From Doris montereyensis (Eukaryota > Mollusca > Gastropoda > Nudibranchia > Dorididae): DNA of 64,000 nt. The DNA lies in assembly GCA_037039925.1 (NCBI GenBank), contig JAXRKP010000436.1, positions 85,001 through 149,000 of the forward strand, given 5' to 3'. Each line of letters starts with the position of its first letter. Position 1 is the stretch's first letter. Below, piece after piece: positions 31,461-43,880 of the stretch. The notes below the pieces were generated by a model. The model saw nothing but the letters and a program-made list of their open reading frames with translations, searched no databases and was not told the origin of the DNA. A program made the position numbers and the translations under genes.

Positions 31461-33892
31461 CTTTGTTGCAAAGGTAAACAAGTTCAATTTTTGTTTGCTA
31501 TTTAATTGTTTTTCAATCACAATAACAAATTGTCGCCTGAGCACAACCCTGTCAGTGTAACTCACATTAACCAAATTTTACAGAAGGAAGAAACTGCGGC
31601 AATTGAAAGTTTTTCGATGAAATGACTTGAAACCTGGACAGGCTTGTGTGCAGTCTAGCGTTTGTAGAGAAAACAACCCTGCAAGTGGTTGTTACTACAG
31701 GGTTATGCAAGTGCAAGCGAAATTGGCTCCAAAAATGTGGGTAGTTACAGGAATGTGCGCCAAATTTAATGACGTTACGGGATGATGAATTTCAACATTA
31801 TTAAAACTAAAACATTGAATCTCTGTTGATGTTCCATTAAACGCATAAATCACCAATACAAGACATACAATTTAATATTCAACTCATGAAAAATGAAATT
31901 TATTTGCTTAAATGAACACAATGATACGCTCAATTTGGCATATTTTCATTCTTTTGGTAGTGGAACAAAGTATAACTATGAAGATGGATGCAAGTATATG
32001 TATCTTAAAACAGAAAATAATATATGATGAGCTAATCGCTGTAAAATGAAACAATAGCATTCAAAAGTAACCGTTTTGCAGTAGTCAAATGAAATAGGGG
32101 CCTATTGGTACTGACACAGGAAATTTGAAGTGGAACAAATTTTTTATCAATAAACGATGAGCATTTCATGTAAAAATTTATTATGCAGGGCATGGAGAAA
32201 AGAGTGCTGTACTGACTTAAAGACAGTGTGGTGTTGATGAAATACCAAAGCATTGTAGTGTAGCCATAATGGATAAACCTGTTCTGATTTTGGCAGGCAC
32301 AATTGTCGGATGTTAAGTATGTTTCCCAATTTCCTTTCTTGGGCAAGTTTTAAGTAATATAAAAACACAGGAAACGATCTAATTGGCTCCTCTGGCTGAC
32401 ATATGTTCTGGCCATATGTAGCTGAACACATCCGATGTCCCCAAATCATACAGCGTTAGGGTGAACACGGAAAGGAGTTTTCTTGGGCCAGGAGGAATTG
32501 TATTGAAATAAAACATGCAGCAGAAACAGTCGATTTATTTTTAATGGGCATGCTTTTATTCCATGTGTGTGCGTGCCAGCAATTTTTTTCTCCTTCACAA
32601 ATTAGATTTGCTGCACCAGTATTTCTTCTGCTGTATGTTATGTTAAGGTTTGTTTGAAAAAGCCAAATATTTTTGGTCTTGGGGTAGTGAACTCATTGTA
32701 AAATATTGTCTCTGTAATTCCAAAGTTTCACAGGCTGATTATTCTCTGACATGCATTTTCAGCATAAAGTTTGAACATTATGTTAATTTTAAGGCCCAGG
32801 TCTAGGTATTCTTTTTTGTATTTTTTCTCTGCAGAGTTGTAAAAGATCAAATGTGCTGCCTGATTTCATTCACAAACCGATTCAGGTACACAAACTATGA
32901 TATTGTTTTCCATGTTAGACACATTGTTCCGTTATTTGTCGTTTGGAAAAAACACTACAGTCGAAATCCAAACTGATGCCAAGTGTTATCCAGGAAGAAC
33001 TTGTACGTCTTAGTAAACACTTTCATTTTTTGAGCTGTGTATAGACCAACTGGCGTCTACAGTCGCTTCCATTTCCGTAGCACCTCGCCCTTGATGATAA
33101 GCGATTTATCTAGAAATGAATTGTCCCTGCTGTTCCGTATATCCCATGGACCAGTAATTTGAAAACAAAAACAACTCATGTATTTCTTCTCGACTGAAAC
33201 TATTTTTGCACTTTATTCGACATTGAATACCACACCACTCCCCAATCGTTCTAGCTGTCACTTCCTTTCCTCGGAAAGAAATACATGTACATGTATTCAT
33301 TCTGTTAAGGTTCCTCAAAATCTTGGCTTTGTTCCTATTTCTTTAAGATCTTTAATTCCATTGTGTTTCCTTCCACTTCCAATGCTCTTGATATTTCTTC
33401 AATATTATTACAATATTATTAGATGTGTTTGTCTGGTATCAGCTATTGGAGCTTCGTGTTGTTCTTATGAATCTTTTAATATAAGGCATCTATAGCATCA
33501 TTCTTAACATGATTTGTTTGTATGGTATTAAATGTAAGGATTGTGGAAGAGTTTAATGGATTATTATTATTGTTGTTTGCATTTTCGGTTTTGTGAGACT
33601 GTGTTTGTGCACTCTTCTGATTTTGAAGAGAAAACTTTGAAGTCATCGTCGCTATGGCTGTCTGATATTGAAGTTTGTAGATGTACATCTGCTTTGCAAG
33701 GGACACCTGGATGCTTTAAGATCAGAATCAATCAGATCATTCAGAATGAGAGCGACATAAAATATCAACATTGTCAATTTTAAAGTCACTGCCACATGAA
33801 TCCAACTCGCTTTCGTTCATAATGTCTCTATCTACTGCACAGATGAAATAAACAAATTGCCGTTCGTTGCTCTACGTTGTTTTTTTTCGAAC
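31461..33892. other. No recognisable gene
   Basis: 2.4 kb of unique-looking AT-rich sequence. Minus-strand ORFs of about 100 codons at 32032-32449 overlap in two frames and resemble no family I know. Confidence 0.5.
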
Positions 33893-34490
33893 CATGAATG
33901 CTATTTCAACTTCAAGGAGCATAAAAGAGGAACTGCCATTTGTGCCTAGCATACTGCCAAGTCTATTCCAGCCATGATGCTATTTCAACTTCAAGGAGCA
34001 AATCCAGAGGAACTGCCATTTGTATCTAGCATACTGTCAAGTCTATTCCAACCATGATGCTATTTCAACTTCAAGGAGCATACAGAGGAACTGCCATTTG
34101 TGCTTAGCATGCTGCCAAGTCTTTTCCAACCATGATGCTATTTCAACATTTCAAGGAGCATCCAGGGAACTTGTCTTTTGTACCTAGTATACTGTCAAGT
34201 TTATTCCAACCATGATGCTATTTCAACTTCAAGGAGCATACAGAGGAACTGTCTTTTGTACCTAGTATACTGTCAAGTCTATTCGTATTCCATGATGCTA
34301 TTTCAACTTCAAGGAGCATACAGAGGAACTGTCTTTTGTACCTAGTATACTGTCAAGTCTATTCCAACCATGATGCTATTTCAACTTCAAAGGAGCATAC
34401 AGAGGAACTGTCTTTTGTACCTAGCATACTGTCACAGTCTATTCCAACCATGATGCTATTTCAACTTCAAGGAGCATACAAAAGGAACTA
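33893..34490. repeat. 79-bp minisatellite, about 7.5 copies
   Basis: Units start CCATGATGCTATTTCAACTT at about 33893 (variant), 33972, 34052, 34130, 34210, 34290, 34368 and 34448; lengths are 78-80 bp. The last unit stops abruptly where the minus-strand LINE sequence begins. Confidence 0.93.
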
Positions 34491-35730
34491 GATTTTTTGA
34501 AAAGCTGTTTTACTATTGGTATATTTAGTTCTTTTATTTTGAGTTTAGTAACTTTCTTCTCTTTCCTTTTCTGTTTGTTTTCTTCAGTTAATAATCTCAT
34601 TTTGGCTATCACTAGGTGATGATCACTAAATATTTCAGCTCCTCTGCTTACTCTAGCATCCATTGTACGGTAAAAAAAGGGAGCTGCTAACTATTATGTA
34701 GTCTATCATTGGCTTTTCATTTGTCTTCATGTAGTCTTGTCTTGTATATTTGTGGATATCTTTATGAGGAAAAATGTGTTAGCTATTTTCATGTTATTCT
34801 TTAAGCAAAAATCTATTAGTCTCTCCATTTGGAGAAGTTGTTGTCTCTCCTTCTTTACCTATTACTCCTCCTGATGTTTCTACATTGTTGCCTACTCTAG
34901 CGTTTAAATCTCCTAAAACCATTAATTCCTTTTTGGGTTTGAGATTTCTGCAGCTACTTGTAAATCATTTTCGAAGATATCTTTTTCTTCTTTGGGGGCA
35001 TCTTCGTTTGGTCCATAAGCTATTAATAATTTAATTTCTCTTCCTTTTGGTTTAATATTTACCTCTAATAGCCGTAGGCTTATAAATTTCCAACTTTCTA
35101 GTAGCATTTCTTGCCTTTTTATACATTAGGAGGCCTACTCCTGCTCTAGCTCTATCTTTGACATCTACCCCTGAGAAGATTAAAGTATGATTTGGTCCTA
35201 TATTTTCTATTCCTTGTCCTGTTTTCTTTGTTTCTGTAATAGCCAAAATGTCTACTTTGAATTGTTTCCATTTCTTCAGCTAATTCTAACTCCTTTCCAT
35301 TAATTGCCCTAACATTCCATGTTCCAAAAATCACAGTCCGTGTTCTTTTTCAGAGTGTCTTCGAAAGTTCAAGCCGGGTATATCATTGTATGTATTACTT
35401 TGAATCAGGTTGTTTTGGATAAGTAGGGGATTGGCCCACTGTACCCTAGGTAGATGGTGGGGCTGCCACCTTGAGGCCTCCTACCCCAGGCCTTGTTATT
35501 TTCTGTCAGGGTTAACTCCCTTAGCCCTTTACCTTTAGTCATCCAAGACCAGCCTGCGAGGCAGCAGGTTGTTATTTTCTGTCAGGGTTAACTCCCTTAG
35601 CCTTTGGTCAGTCAAGACCGCCTGCAAGGCAGCATGTTGTTTTCTTTCAGGGTTAACTCCCTTAGCCTTTGGTCAGCCAAGACCTGCCTGCAAGACAGCA
35701 GGAGTTTTCAGGTCTTTGAGTCTTATATTA
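34491..35730 (-). mobile_element. RTE-like LINE copy B (5' half only)
   Basis: On the minus strand: leader monomers (35700-35400), then IFGTWNVRAINGKELELAEE (apurinic endonuclease start, about 35334), SGVDVKDRARAGVGLLMYKK (about 35165), and SDHHLVIAKMRLLTEE (about 34620). It ends in the 79-bp minisatellite with the RT domain missing; because LINEs are normally 5'-truncated, loss of the 3' half implies a later deletion or array expansion. Confidence 0.88.
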
Positions 35731-36526
35731 CCTTAGCTCCTCGTTTTCAAAAATGTTATTGGTCCCTTTAGATTTATTCTTGAATGATTTTAAGTTGAAT
35801 GAACAAGTCGAGTAGACCTAGATATAGTGGAAGTTAATTCTGTTCAGAGGACGGAAGTAGTCTGATCCTTGACTTTCTTTTTTTTTGTTTACATGTACTT
35901 GTCATTTTTCCCTGGTTAAGTGCCTAGGCCTTTGATATTATTGATGTTTACTACTTGAGATGAGTGCTTTTATCATGTCACTCATTACCAACATAAGAAA
36001 GTCTATATAATCTATATTATATGCTCGACCCGAGGACTACGATATAGTATTATTAACGAAGTCCTCGACTCGACCTTAATTACCTGGTCCATGGAGTCAT
36101 GTTTATCTCTTGGTTGTCCATGTGATTACATCTCAACCCAGTGTCAGATCTTTGCTGATTTTACACAATGCTTTGTTTTCATGCTATTGTTTCTGTTATT
36201 ATTTCCTTTTATCTTTACAGGAGACGGTACGGTATTGTTAAGTCAACAGTAAGAAATAGTTCAGTTTGATATAGACAGTGAAACATTTGAATATTTATTC
36301 TTAATAAAAATCGTTGTTGAAACTCGAACCGCACAAGCCACCTGCCTTCCTCACTATTATTGGACAGCTGTATGTGGGGATGTAGAGGAGAGAGGCTTGT
36401 AAATTATGTGAACGTGGGACATAAAAAACAAACAAATTGTTTTTGTAGCTGCTATAGCTTTTTTATTTTGTCAGTTTCACTTTCCATGACCCACATCGAG
36501 TATTCGCTCACATAAATAGAGACTAT
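35731..36526. other. No recognisable feature
   Basis: Unique-looking AT-rich spacer. Confidence 0.5.
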
Positions 36527-36600
36527 GTAGTCCAGAGGCAATGTGTCGGCCTCGCAACCAAAAAGTAGTGGGTTCGGAGCCCCGCCAACGAACGGTTGAG
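36527..36600 (+). mobile_element. SINE family A, head only (copy 3)
   Basis: TAGTCCAGAGG A box and GGGTTCGGAGCCCC B-box remnant, then the sequence passes straight into the 40-bp minisatellite. The rest of the SINE is missing. Confidence 0.8.
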
Positions 36601-36862
36601 ACATTGTCTTGATCTTTTTCGTGGCTGCGTTGTCTTTTCATGGCTGCGGTGTATTTTTCGTGGCTGCGTTGTCTTTTCATGGCTGCGAGGTTTTTCTTGT
36701 GGCTGCGTTGTCTTTTCATGGCTCCGGTGTATTTTCTCGTGGCTGCGTTGTCTTTTCATAGCTGCGGTGTATTTTCTCGTGGCTGCGTTGTCTTTTTCAT
36801 GGCTGGGTGTATTTTCTCGTGGCTGCGTTGTCTTTTCATGGCTGCGTCGTATTTTCAAGGCG
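36601..36862. repeat. 40-bp minisatellite built of two 20-bp half units
   Basis: GTGGCTGCGTTGTCTTTTCA alternates with TGGCTGCGGTGTATTTTCTC for about six cycles. Open in several frames on both strands, hence the overlapping ORFs here. Confidence 0.93.
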
Positions 36863-37193
36863 AGGAGCTGGGTATCAACGAGGAGGAAGTGGGTTCGATT
36901 ACATTGGTGCTAAACATCATTTTCCTGTATATTACTCTGTATTCGTCTCGTCTTTGTTTCTCTGGGGCTTCAATAATATTATTATTCTTCCATGTCATTG
37001 TTGTCATTGTTAATCAATTTTGACATGTCCCATGCCTTACTGTCTTGACACAACTTTCCCCCATGATTCCAAGTAACACCCAAAGTAATTACCTGGTTTT
37101 GTCAGGGACACATATAATGCTATATATATGCTATGAGTATTGATTCTCTGTTTGATTCTTCAGCCATTACAAAATTATAACCTGGTATCAAGT

Positions 37194-37195
<2 letters not shown>

Positions 37196-37256
<61 letters not shown>
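37196..37256. repeat. (TA)n microsatellite
   Basis: About 60 bp of pure TA. Confidence 0.97.
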
Positions 37257-37259
<3 letters not shown>

Positions 37260-37486
37260 GAACGTCTAACTTTGTCCGCTCAAAACTCAGGAACCACTGT
37301 ACCCACAACCTCCATATTTCACATGTAGATTTCAAATAGTCTGCTTAATGTTCTTAGCGAATAAACTCTTGAATCAAATCAGATTTTTAATCGATTTGAG
37401 TCATATTGGTTTTTTTTTTACTGCAATCCACGAAACTTTTTGTTACTAGATCTTATTTTCGATTTCCGGTCATTACAATGAAAAGC

Positions 37487-40400
37487 CCCGGCAGTAGACA
37501 GGTAAGCATCTGTAATGGGATTAGGTAGTCCCGCCATCCACGAGTCTCCTGCTGCCTTGCAGGCAGGTCTTGGCTGACCAAAGGCTAAGGGAATTGACCC
37601 TGACAATGTAGGTTTAATACTTTTATATTCTGAATCAGTGGCTCGCCGAATTTGACGATTTCAGTGCTCGCTCATCCGTTTAGAGGCGGGTTTGGAGTAC
37701 CTACTGACATAAAACAACCTGCTGTCTTACTGGCCGGTCTTGGCTGACCAAAGGCTAAGGGAGTTAACCCTGACAGAAAACAATCTGCTGTCTTGCTGGC
37801 CGGTCTTGGCTGATCAAAGGCTAAGGGAGTTAACCCTGACAGAAAACAACCAGCTGTCTTGCTGGCCGGTCTTGACTAACCAAAGGCTAAGGGTGTTAAC
37901 CCTGACAGAAAACAGCCAGCTGTCTTGCTGGCCGGTCTTGGCTAACCAAAGGCTAAGGGAGTTAACCCCGACAGAAAACAGCCAGCTGTCTTGCTGGCCG
38001 GTCTTGGCTAACCAAAGGCTAAGGAGTTAACCCTGACAGAAAACAACCAGCTGTCTTGCAGGCCGGTCTTGGTCGACCAAAGGTTAAGGGAGTTGACCCT
38101 GACAGAAAATAACAAGGCCTGGTAGGGGGCCTTAAGGTGGCAGCCCCACCATCTACATAGGGTACAGTGGGCTAATCACCTGCTTATCCAACAAATAAAC
38201 AGATTTAAAGAAGTAAATATGATGATATACCCGGCTTAATCTCACGAAGACGAACATGGAAACAAACACGGATTGATTTTTGGAACATGGAAACAAACAC
38301 GGATTGATTTTTGGAACATGGAATGTTAGGGCAATAAATGGGAAAGAGTTAAAATTAGCTGAAGCAATTGAAAAATTCAAAGTAGATATTTTGGCCATTA
38401 CAGAAACAAAGAAAAAAGGACAAGGAATAGAAAATGTAGGACCGAATCATATTTTAATCTACTCAGGGATAGATGTCAAAGATAGAGCTAGAGCAGGAGT
38501 AGGCCTCCTAATGCATAAAAGGCATGAAAAGCTACTAGAAAGTTGTAAATTTATAAGCTCACTGCTATTAGAGGTAAAATTAAACCAAAATGAAGAGAAA
38601 TTAAAATATTAATAGCTTATGGACCAAAGAAGAAAAGATGTCTTTAAAAACGAATTACAAATAGCTGCAGAGAATCTCAAACCCAAACAAGAACTAATGG
38701 TTTTAGGAACTTTAAACGCTAGAGCAGGCAACAATGTAGAAACATCAGGAGGAGTAATAGGTGAAGAAGGAGAGACAACAACTTCTCCAAATGGAATAGA
38801 TTTTTGCCTAAAGAATAACATGAAAATAACCAACACCTTTTTTCCTCATAAAAAATATCCACAAATATACAAGAGTAAATGAAGACAGATGCATCATAGA
38901 CTATGTAATAGTTAGCAACTCTTTTTTTACAATACGATGGACGCAAGAGTAATCAGAGGAGCCGAAATATTTAGTAACCATCACCTAGTGATAGCCAAAA
39001 TGAGATAACTGATTGAAGAAAAGGAAAGAGAAGAGAGCTACTAAACTTGATAAAAAAGGTTTATCAGTGAAAGACAGATGGATCTGAATGATAGCACAGT
39101 AGAAGAAAAGTGGCAAATGTATAAAGAAACACTCCTCAGTTGTACTGAAGAGGTATGTGGTGGGAAACAAATTAAAGGAGATGGGAAAAGGACAGCATGA
39201 TGGAATGAGAATGAAGAGACTAAGACATATTTAAAAAAGGATGCCTGGAAGAAATACTTGCAAACAAAAGAGGCCAGAGGATAGGATATATTACGTGACT
39301 AAAAGAACTATTGCCAAAGAGGAAGTGAGGAAAGCAAAACAAAAACAGTGGGAAGAGTTTGGACAAAGACTTCAAGAAAGCTATCAAGGAAATCAAAAGC
39401 TGTTCTGGGGAGCAATGAAGAGCATGAGAAAGACCAAAGCATGCCCAATACGACAAATTCAAAATGCCAAAGGAGAAATAATGAAAGAAGACAGTGAAAC
39501 CATAGAAACATAGAGAAAGTAATTTCACCAATTACAAATAAGAAGTACAGATCAATTAATAAGAGTGACTAGTAATCCAGTTGAGACAGCTGAAGGTGTA
39601 AATGTAAATATCTTAATGGAAGAAATCCAAACAGCTATATGAAAAGTGAAATTAGGAAAGGCCCCAGGAGCAGATCAAGTTTATCCAGAAATGATTAAAA
39701 ACCAAGCGAGAGAGGCAGACAAACTACTAAATAAGCATGGAAGTCCAAACAGGTGCCAGATGACTGGAAAAAGAGAACAGTCGTACTAATACACAATAAA
39801 GGATCAACTATGGAATGCTCAAACTATAGACTGATATCACTACTTAGTGTACCAGGAAAAGTATATGTCAGGATACTGGAAATGAGACTAAGGAAAAGAG
39901 TAGAGGATCAGATTGAAGAACATCAAACTGGATTTAGACCAGGTAGAAGTGTACAAGACAACATATTTACAATTAGACAAATAATAGAAAAATTCCTTAA
40001 GAGAAACGTTGACTTGCACCTGTGTTTTATTGACTTAAAAAGGGCATTTGACACTATGAAGAGGAACGAACTATGGCATTCCTTAAAAGAACACAATCTA
40101 GAGCAAAATTTAAACAAAGCCATTAAAAGCTTTTATAATAAACCAACATGTGCAGTGAGAGTAGCTGGAAACGTATCAGAAAAATTTGATGTAGATATAG
40201 GAGTAAGACAGTAATGAACTAAATAAAAGAGGAATGAGAGTAAATGCAAAGAAAACCAAAACAATGCTAGTGACTAGGGAAGCTAAAACACAAAATCATA
40301 AATTGGGCAGGGAGAATTTAGAACAATTTCAAAGCTATAATTACCTAGGAGTAATGATTAACTCAGAGGCAAAACTAAGAGAAGAAATCAGCCAGAGAAT

Positions 40401-40848
40401 CAAATAGGCAATGACAATGTCCTACTCTCCTCTATGGCAGTGAAACCTGGACCTTAGACAGTAGAGAATACATAAGAGTACAGGCAGCTGAAATGAAAGA
40501 CCTAAGAAGAGAAGTAGGGAAAACTAAAAGAGACAAAATCAGAAACACAACAATAAGAGATCAAACCAAAGCAGATGGCATAAAAACTAAGATAGAAATA
40601 AATCAACTTAGATGGTTTGGGCATGTAAACAGAATGAATGACAATATAATAGCTAAATCACTATACAGTGCTAAAACCCTAGGTAACAGACCAAAGGGCA
40701 GACCTCGGAGAAAGTGGGAAGAAGATATAACGGAGGCATTAAAGCAAAGAAACAGAAGGAAAACAGAAAATGCCAGGACAGGGCAGCCTGGAGAAAGATC
40801 ATTTCGGGCATCTAAACCCATAGAATGATAAAGAAAGAAAGAACAATA
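37487..40848 (+). mobile_element. RTE-like LINE copy C (most complete, RT palm deleted)
   Basis: Order on the plus strand: leader, 66-bp leader monomers (37700-38105), endonuclease ([31 protein letters not shown], about 38290-38890), linker, then RT fingers and motif A (NYRLISLLSVPGK; FIDLKRAFDT near 40027) up to GVRQ at about 40213. There the sequence jumps to [16 protein letters not shown], so the GC(P)LSP and YADD-type motif C segment is gone. The C-terminal tail [12 protein letters not shown] and [10 protein letters not shown] and a 3' end tgataaagaaagaaag complete it. Several stops and shifts also break the ORF. The endonuclease and tail resemble RTE-group elements. It cannot move on its own. 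Confidence 0.9.
37700..38105 (+). repeat. 66-bp leader monomers of the LINE
   Basis: About six units starting accaaaggctaagggagtta. 66 is divisible by three, so a 22-residue repeat ([10 protein letters not shown]..., SCWPVL) stays open through 37740-38030. Single monomers are found in copies A and D and about three in copy B. Confidence 0.9.
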
Positions 40849-40852
40849 AAAA

Positions 40853-40905
40853 ACTCACGTAACTTCAGTATCGAGTTTTAATTTAATCTCATAATCGTAC
40901 TTGTT
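40853..40905 (+). repeat. Fragment of dispersed repeat R1
   Basis: 'cgtaacttcagtatcgag' to 'ataatcgtact' matches 48530-48575 and 1023-1070, directly after the LINE 3' end. Confidence 0.45.
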
Positions 40906-41023
40906 ATTACCAGTAACCGATACACACAGTCAAGATTCAAGAGACCCAGCTTTAAAATAAAGATAATTTTTAAAAACCATAATTCAACATTATGTATAGG
41001 CATGCTTGTGTGTATATATATAA

Positions 41024-41221
<198 letters not shown>

Positions 41222-41564
41222 CCATGAGTGCTAGCACCTAAGTTCTGTGTGTAGCTAAACTATTGATGTCAATCTTAATCCTAAGATTTAGGTTACATGT
41301 AGGTTACAGTTTTAATAATTAAAGTGTTTTTTCTTTATTGAAATGACAAACAAAGTAAGGTTTGACGTATGTTTATTTATGTCTCTCAATATGAAAATAC
41401 AGGAAGTTAAAATGAGAATCCAGGCAGGATGGAATGGAAGGAGCAAAATGTCGCGAATGATAATAATTTTAATAACAATATGCAATAAAAAATATCTGCG
41501 AATGTGAAAGGGAAGGTGTATACATATAATATATGATTGAAACCGCAAACTAAAAAGCCTCCCA

Positions 41565-41588
41565 CCCCCCCCCCCCCCCCCCCCCCCC
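41565..41588. repeat. Poly-C run (24)
   Basis: 24 consecutive C after 'ccca'; a similar C run lies at about 56798. Confidence 0.95.
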
Positions 41589-41700
41589 AACCAAACACCC
41601 TGTTGATAGGAAATTATATATTTTAATTTAAGGCTATGAGGAGGTAGTAGAGCAAACGTTGGTAATACATGTAATAGTATAAATACACATGTATAAATGT

Positions 41701-42204
41701 AAATAGTAACTGACACAGAAATAAATCTAAATAGTAACTGACACAGAAATCAATCTAAATAGTAACTGACACAGAAATAAATCTAAATAGTAACTGACAC
41801 AAAATTAAATCTATATAGTAACTGACACAAAAATAAATGTAAATAGTAACTGACACAAAATTAAATCTATATAGTAACTGACACAGAAATAAATGTAAAT
41901 AGTAACTGACACAGAAATCAATGTAAATAGTAACTGACACAAAATTAAATCTATATAGTAACTGACACAAAAATAAATGTAAATAGTAACTGACACAAAA
42001 TTAAATCTATATAGTAACTGACACAGAAATAAATGTAAATAGTAACTGACACAGAAATCAATGTAAATAGTAACTGACACAAAATTAAATCTATATAGTA
42101 ACTGACACAGAAATCAATGTAAATAGTAACTGACACAAAAATAAATGTAAATAGTAACTGACACAAAAATAAATGTACCTAGTAATTGACACAAAAATAA
42201 ATGT
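41701..42204. repeat. 28-bp minisatellite, 18 units with a 140-bp higher-order repeat
   Basis: Eighteen contiguous 28-bp units share the core TAGTAACTGACACA. Variants differ in three short slots (AAAT/ATAT start, AGAAAT/AAAATT/AAAAAT middle, TCT/TGT end). Units 4-8 (41785-41924) and units 9-13 (41925-42064) are identical in order and sequence, a perfect 140-bp duplication. The last unit is degenerate. Confidence 0.97.
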
Positions 42205-42868
42205 TTTAGAATTATGTAAAGGAACGAAGATAGTACATATAATATTATATATCAATAGGCGAAATCTTTGAAAATTTTATGACAGCATTTACAACATTAA
42301 TCTGTTAAAAATCTCTTTCCATTCACAACGACTTACTTCACCCATGAATAATGAACAAAACTTGAGCATTATTTTCATGTAATGGATTCAACAACACCTG
42401 CGAAAGATATTATTGTATACACCACAATAAAGAATGTATTTCGCTAAATAAATGTTGTCATTGGTGCTATGATATGCAAACATAAATATACACATGTACT
42501 TGTACTATTATTGCATCTGAGTAAGATCATTCTGCGATATATTTGTGCATTCTACGCCAATGATGGATTTTTTACACGTGCCCGGTCTCATTTGAGCAGA
42601 TTTTTTTTTACCTGTCACGGTTCACTTGCGCAGTTTGGTTTGTTTATTTGTTTTTGTTTTCTCTTGCTATGGTCATCGTGTCAACTATGGAGATATGTGA
42701 GGAAAGACGAAAGGGAAAAGTAACAGAAAAGAGAAGAGGTCGAACGTTTATATTATTACTAATGTTATTATCTAAATGGAGAAATAGATAGATCCTAATA
42801 CGTACTGGAAAATGTTGTACGTGTGCCTGCCAAGTTGAAATATGACATTATACCTCATGTTTAACTTA
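42205..42868. other. No recognisable feature
   Basis: Unique-looking AT-rich spacer. Confidence 0.5.
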
Positions 42869-43149
42869 ACGTATTCATAGTTCTTATCAATGAATTGAAT
42901 AGGGATGTAATATCACCTATCTTTACGTATTCATAGTTCTTATCAAATACTTGAATAGGGATGTAATATCACCTATCTTTACGTATTCATAGTTCTATCA
43001 ATAAATTGAATAGGGATGTAATATCACCTATCTTTACGTATTCATAGTTCTTATCAAATACTTGAATAGGGATGTAATATCACCTATCTTTACGTATTCA
43101 TAATTTTATCAATGAATTGAATTTGATGCAATATCCCTTGCTTAACTTT
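42869..43149. repeat. 56-bp minisatellite, five copies in alternating subtypes
   Basis: Units at 42869, 42925, 42981, 43036 and 43092 begin ACGTATTCATAGTTCT. Units 1, 3 and 5 carry 'aattgaa' where 2 and 4 carry 'tacttgaa', giving a 112-bp higher-order period. The fifth unit is degenerate. Confidence 0.93.
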
Positions 43150-43589
43150 ACAGTAAATTGATCAATGAATTGTTTATTATTTTTTAACAAAGATATTTTT
43201 AAAAACCAACCACTCATGTAAGTAGATGTTTTTTAGTCCAGGTTGAATAAAGATCCCCAAAACACCCTTGAAGATGGAGATTTTTAAAAGAATCCCAGAA
43301 ACAACAACAAACAACCCCCTAGAAAAAACAACCAAACTGCGCAAATCAAATAAACACCAACAGGTACAAAAAAATCCTGTGCAGGTGAAGAAGTGTAAAA
43401 TGATGATCAGGGGTGGAGGGGGGTGGTGGGTGGGGAGGTGTGTGGTTGGATTTTGACGTCATTCTGCGCAAGTAAAATGCCCTCGAGAAAATAAATAAAA
43501 ACAAAACACAAACAGTTGTTTCCAATGAAATCCTGGTTTTTCTATTACCCAGCATCGCTCAACTAAAGAAACAAATCAAAAGACCACCA

Positions 43590-43880
43590 GTGCAACGTTT
43601 GTGAAACAGGTGCAAAGAAGAGCAGTACGATTTGTCAGCTGAACTTAGGATCATGAGACACCATCTGCAGCCTCATACACCGATCTCCAATGGCTACAAC
43701 TACAACTACTACAAGAGAGAAGAGCCAAAAAGAAACTCACAATCTTGTTCAAAACTGTAAAGAACAAGTCAATAGAAATACAAATGAACCACCTCTCCAA
43801 CAACCTCACCAACACTAGAAACGTAATGTAATAATGTAATTCATATCTATCATACAGCACAGTGAACCTCGGATTCAACC
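43590..43880 (+). mobile_element. LINE reverse transcriptase C-terminal remnant
   Basis: Plus strand reads VQRRAVRFVS, then TPSAASYTDLQWLQLQ, QERRAKKKLTILFKTV and SNNLTNTRN, the conserved tail after the RT domain in jockey/CR1-type LINEs. Stops interrupt it. A 'ggatcaataaaggatacctt' sequence at about 44705 might be the 3' tail of the same element. Confidence 0.75.

Noticed and set aside
32032..32449. Two overlapping minus-strand ORFs of about 100 codons
   Set aside because: Overlap in different frames, no recognisable domain, no splice or promoter support.
36523..37023. Several ORFs of 70-127 codons on both strands
   Set aside because: Products of the 40-bp minisatellite read in different frames.
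37740..38030. Independent 96-codon gene
   Set aside because: It lies entirely in the LINE leader monomers; kept only as a note on the LINE.
41755..42166. Overlapping minus-strand ORFs rich in FVSVTIYI
   Set aside because: The 28-bp array read in successive frames; no start context or non-repeat domain.
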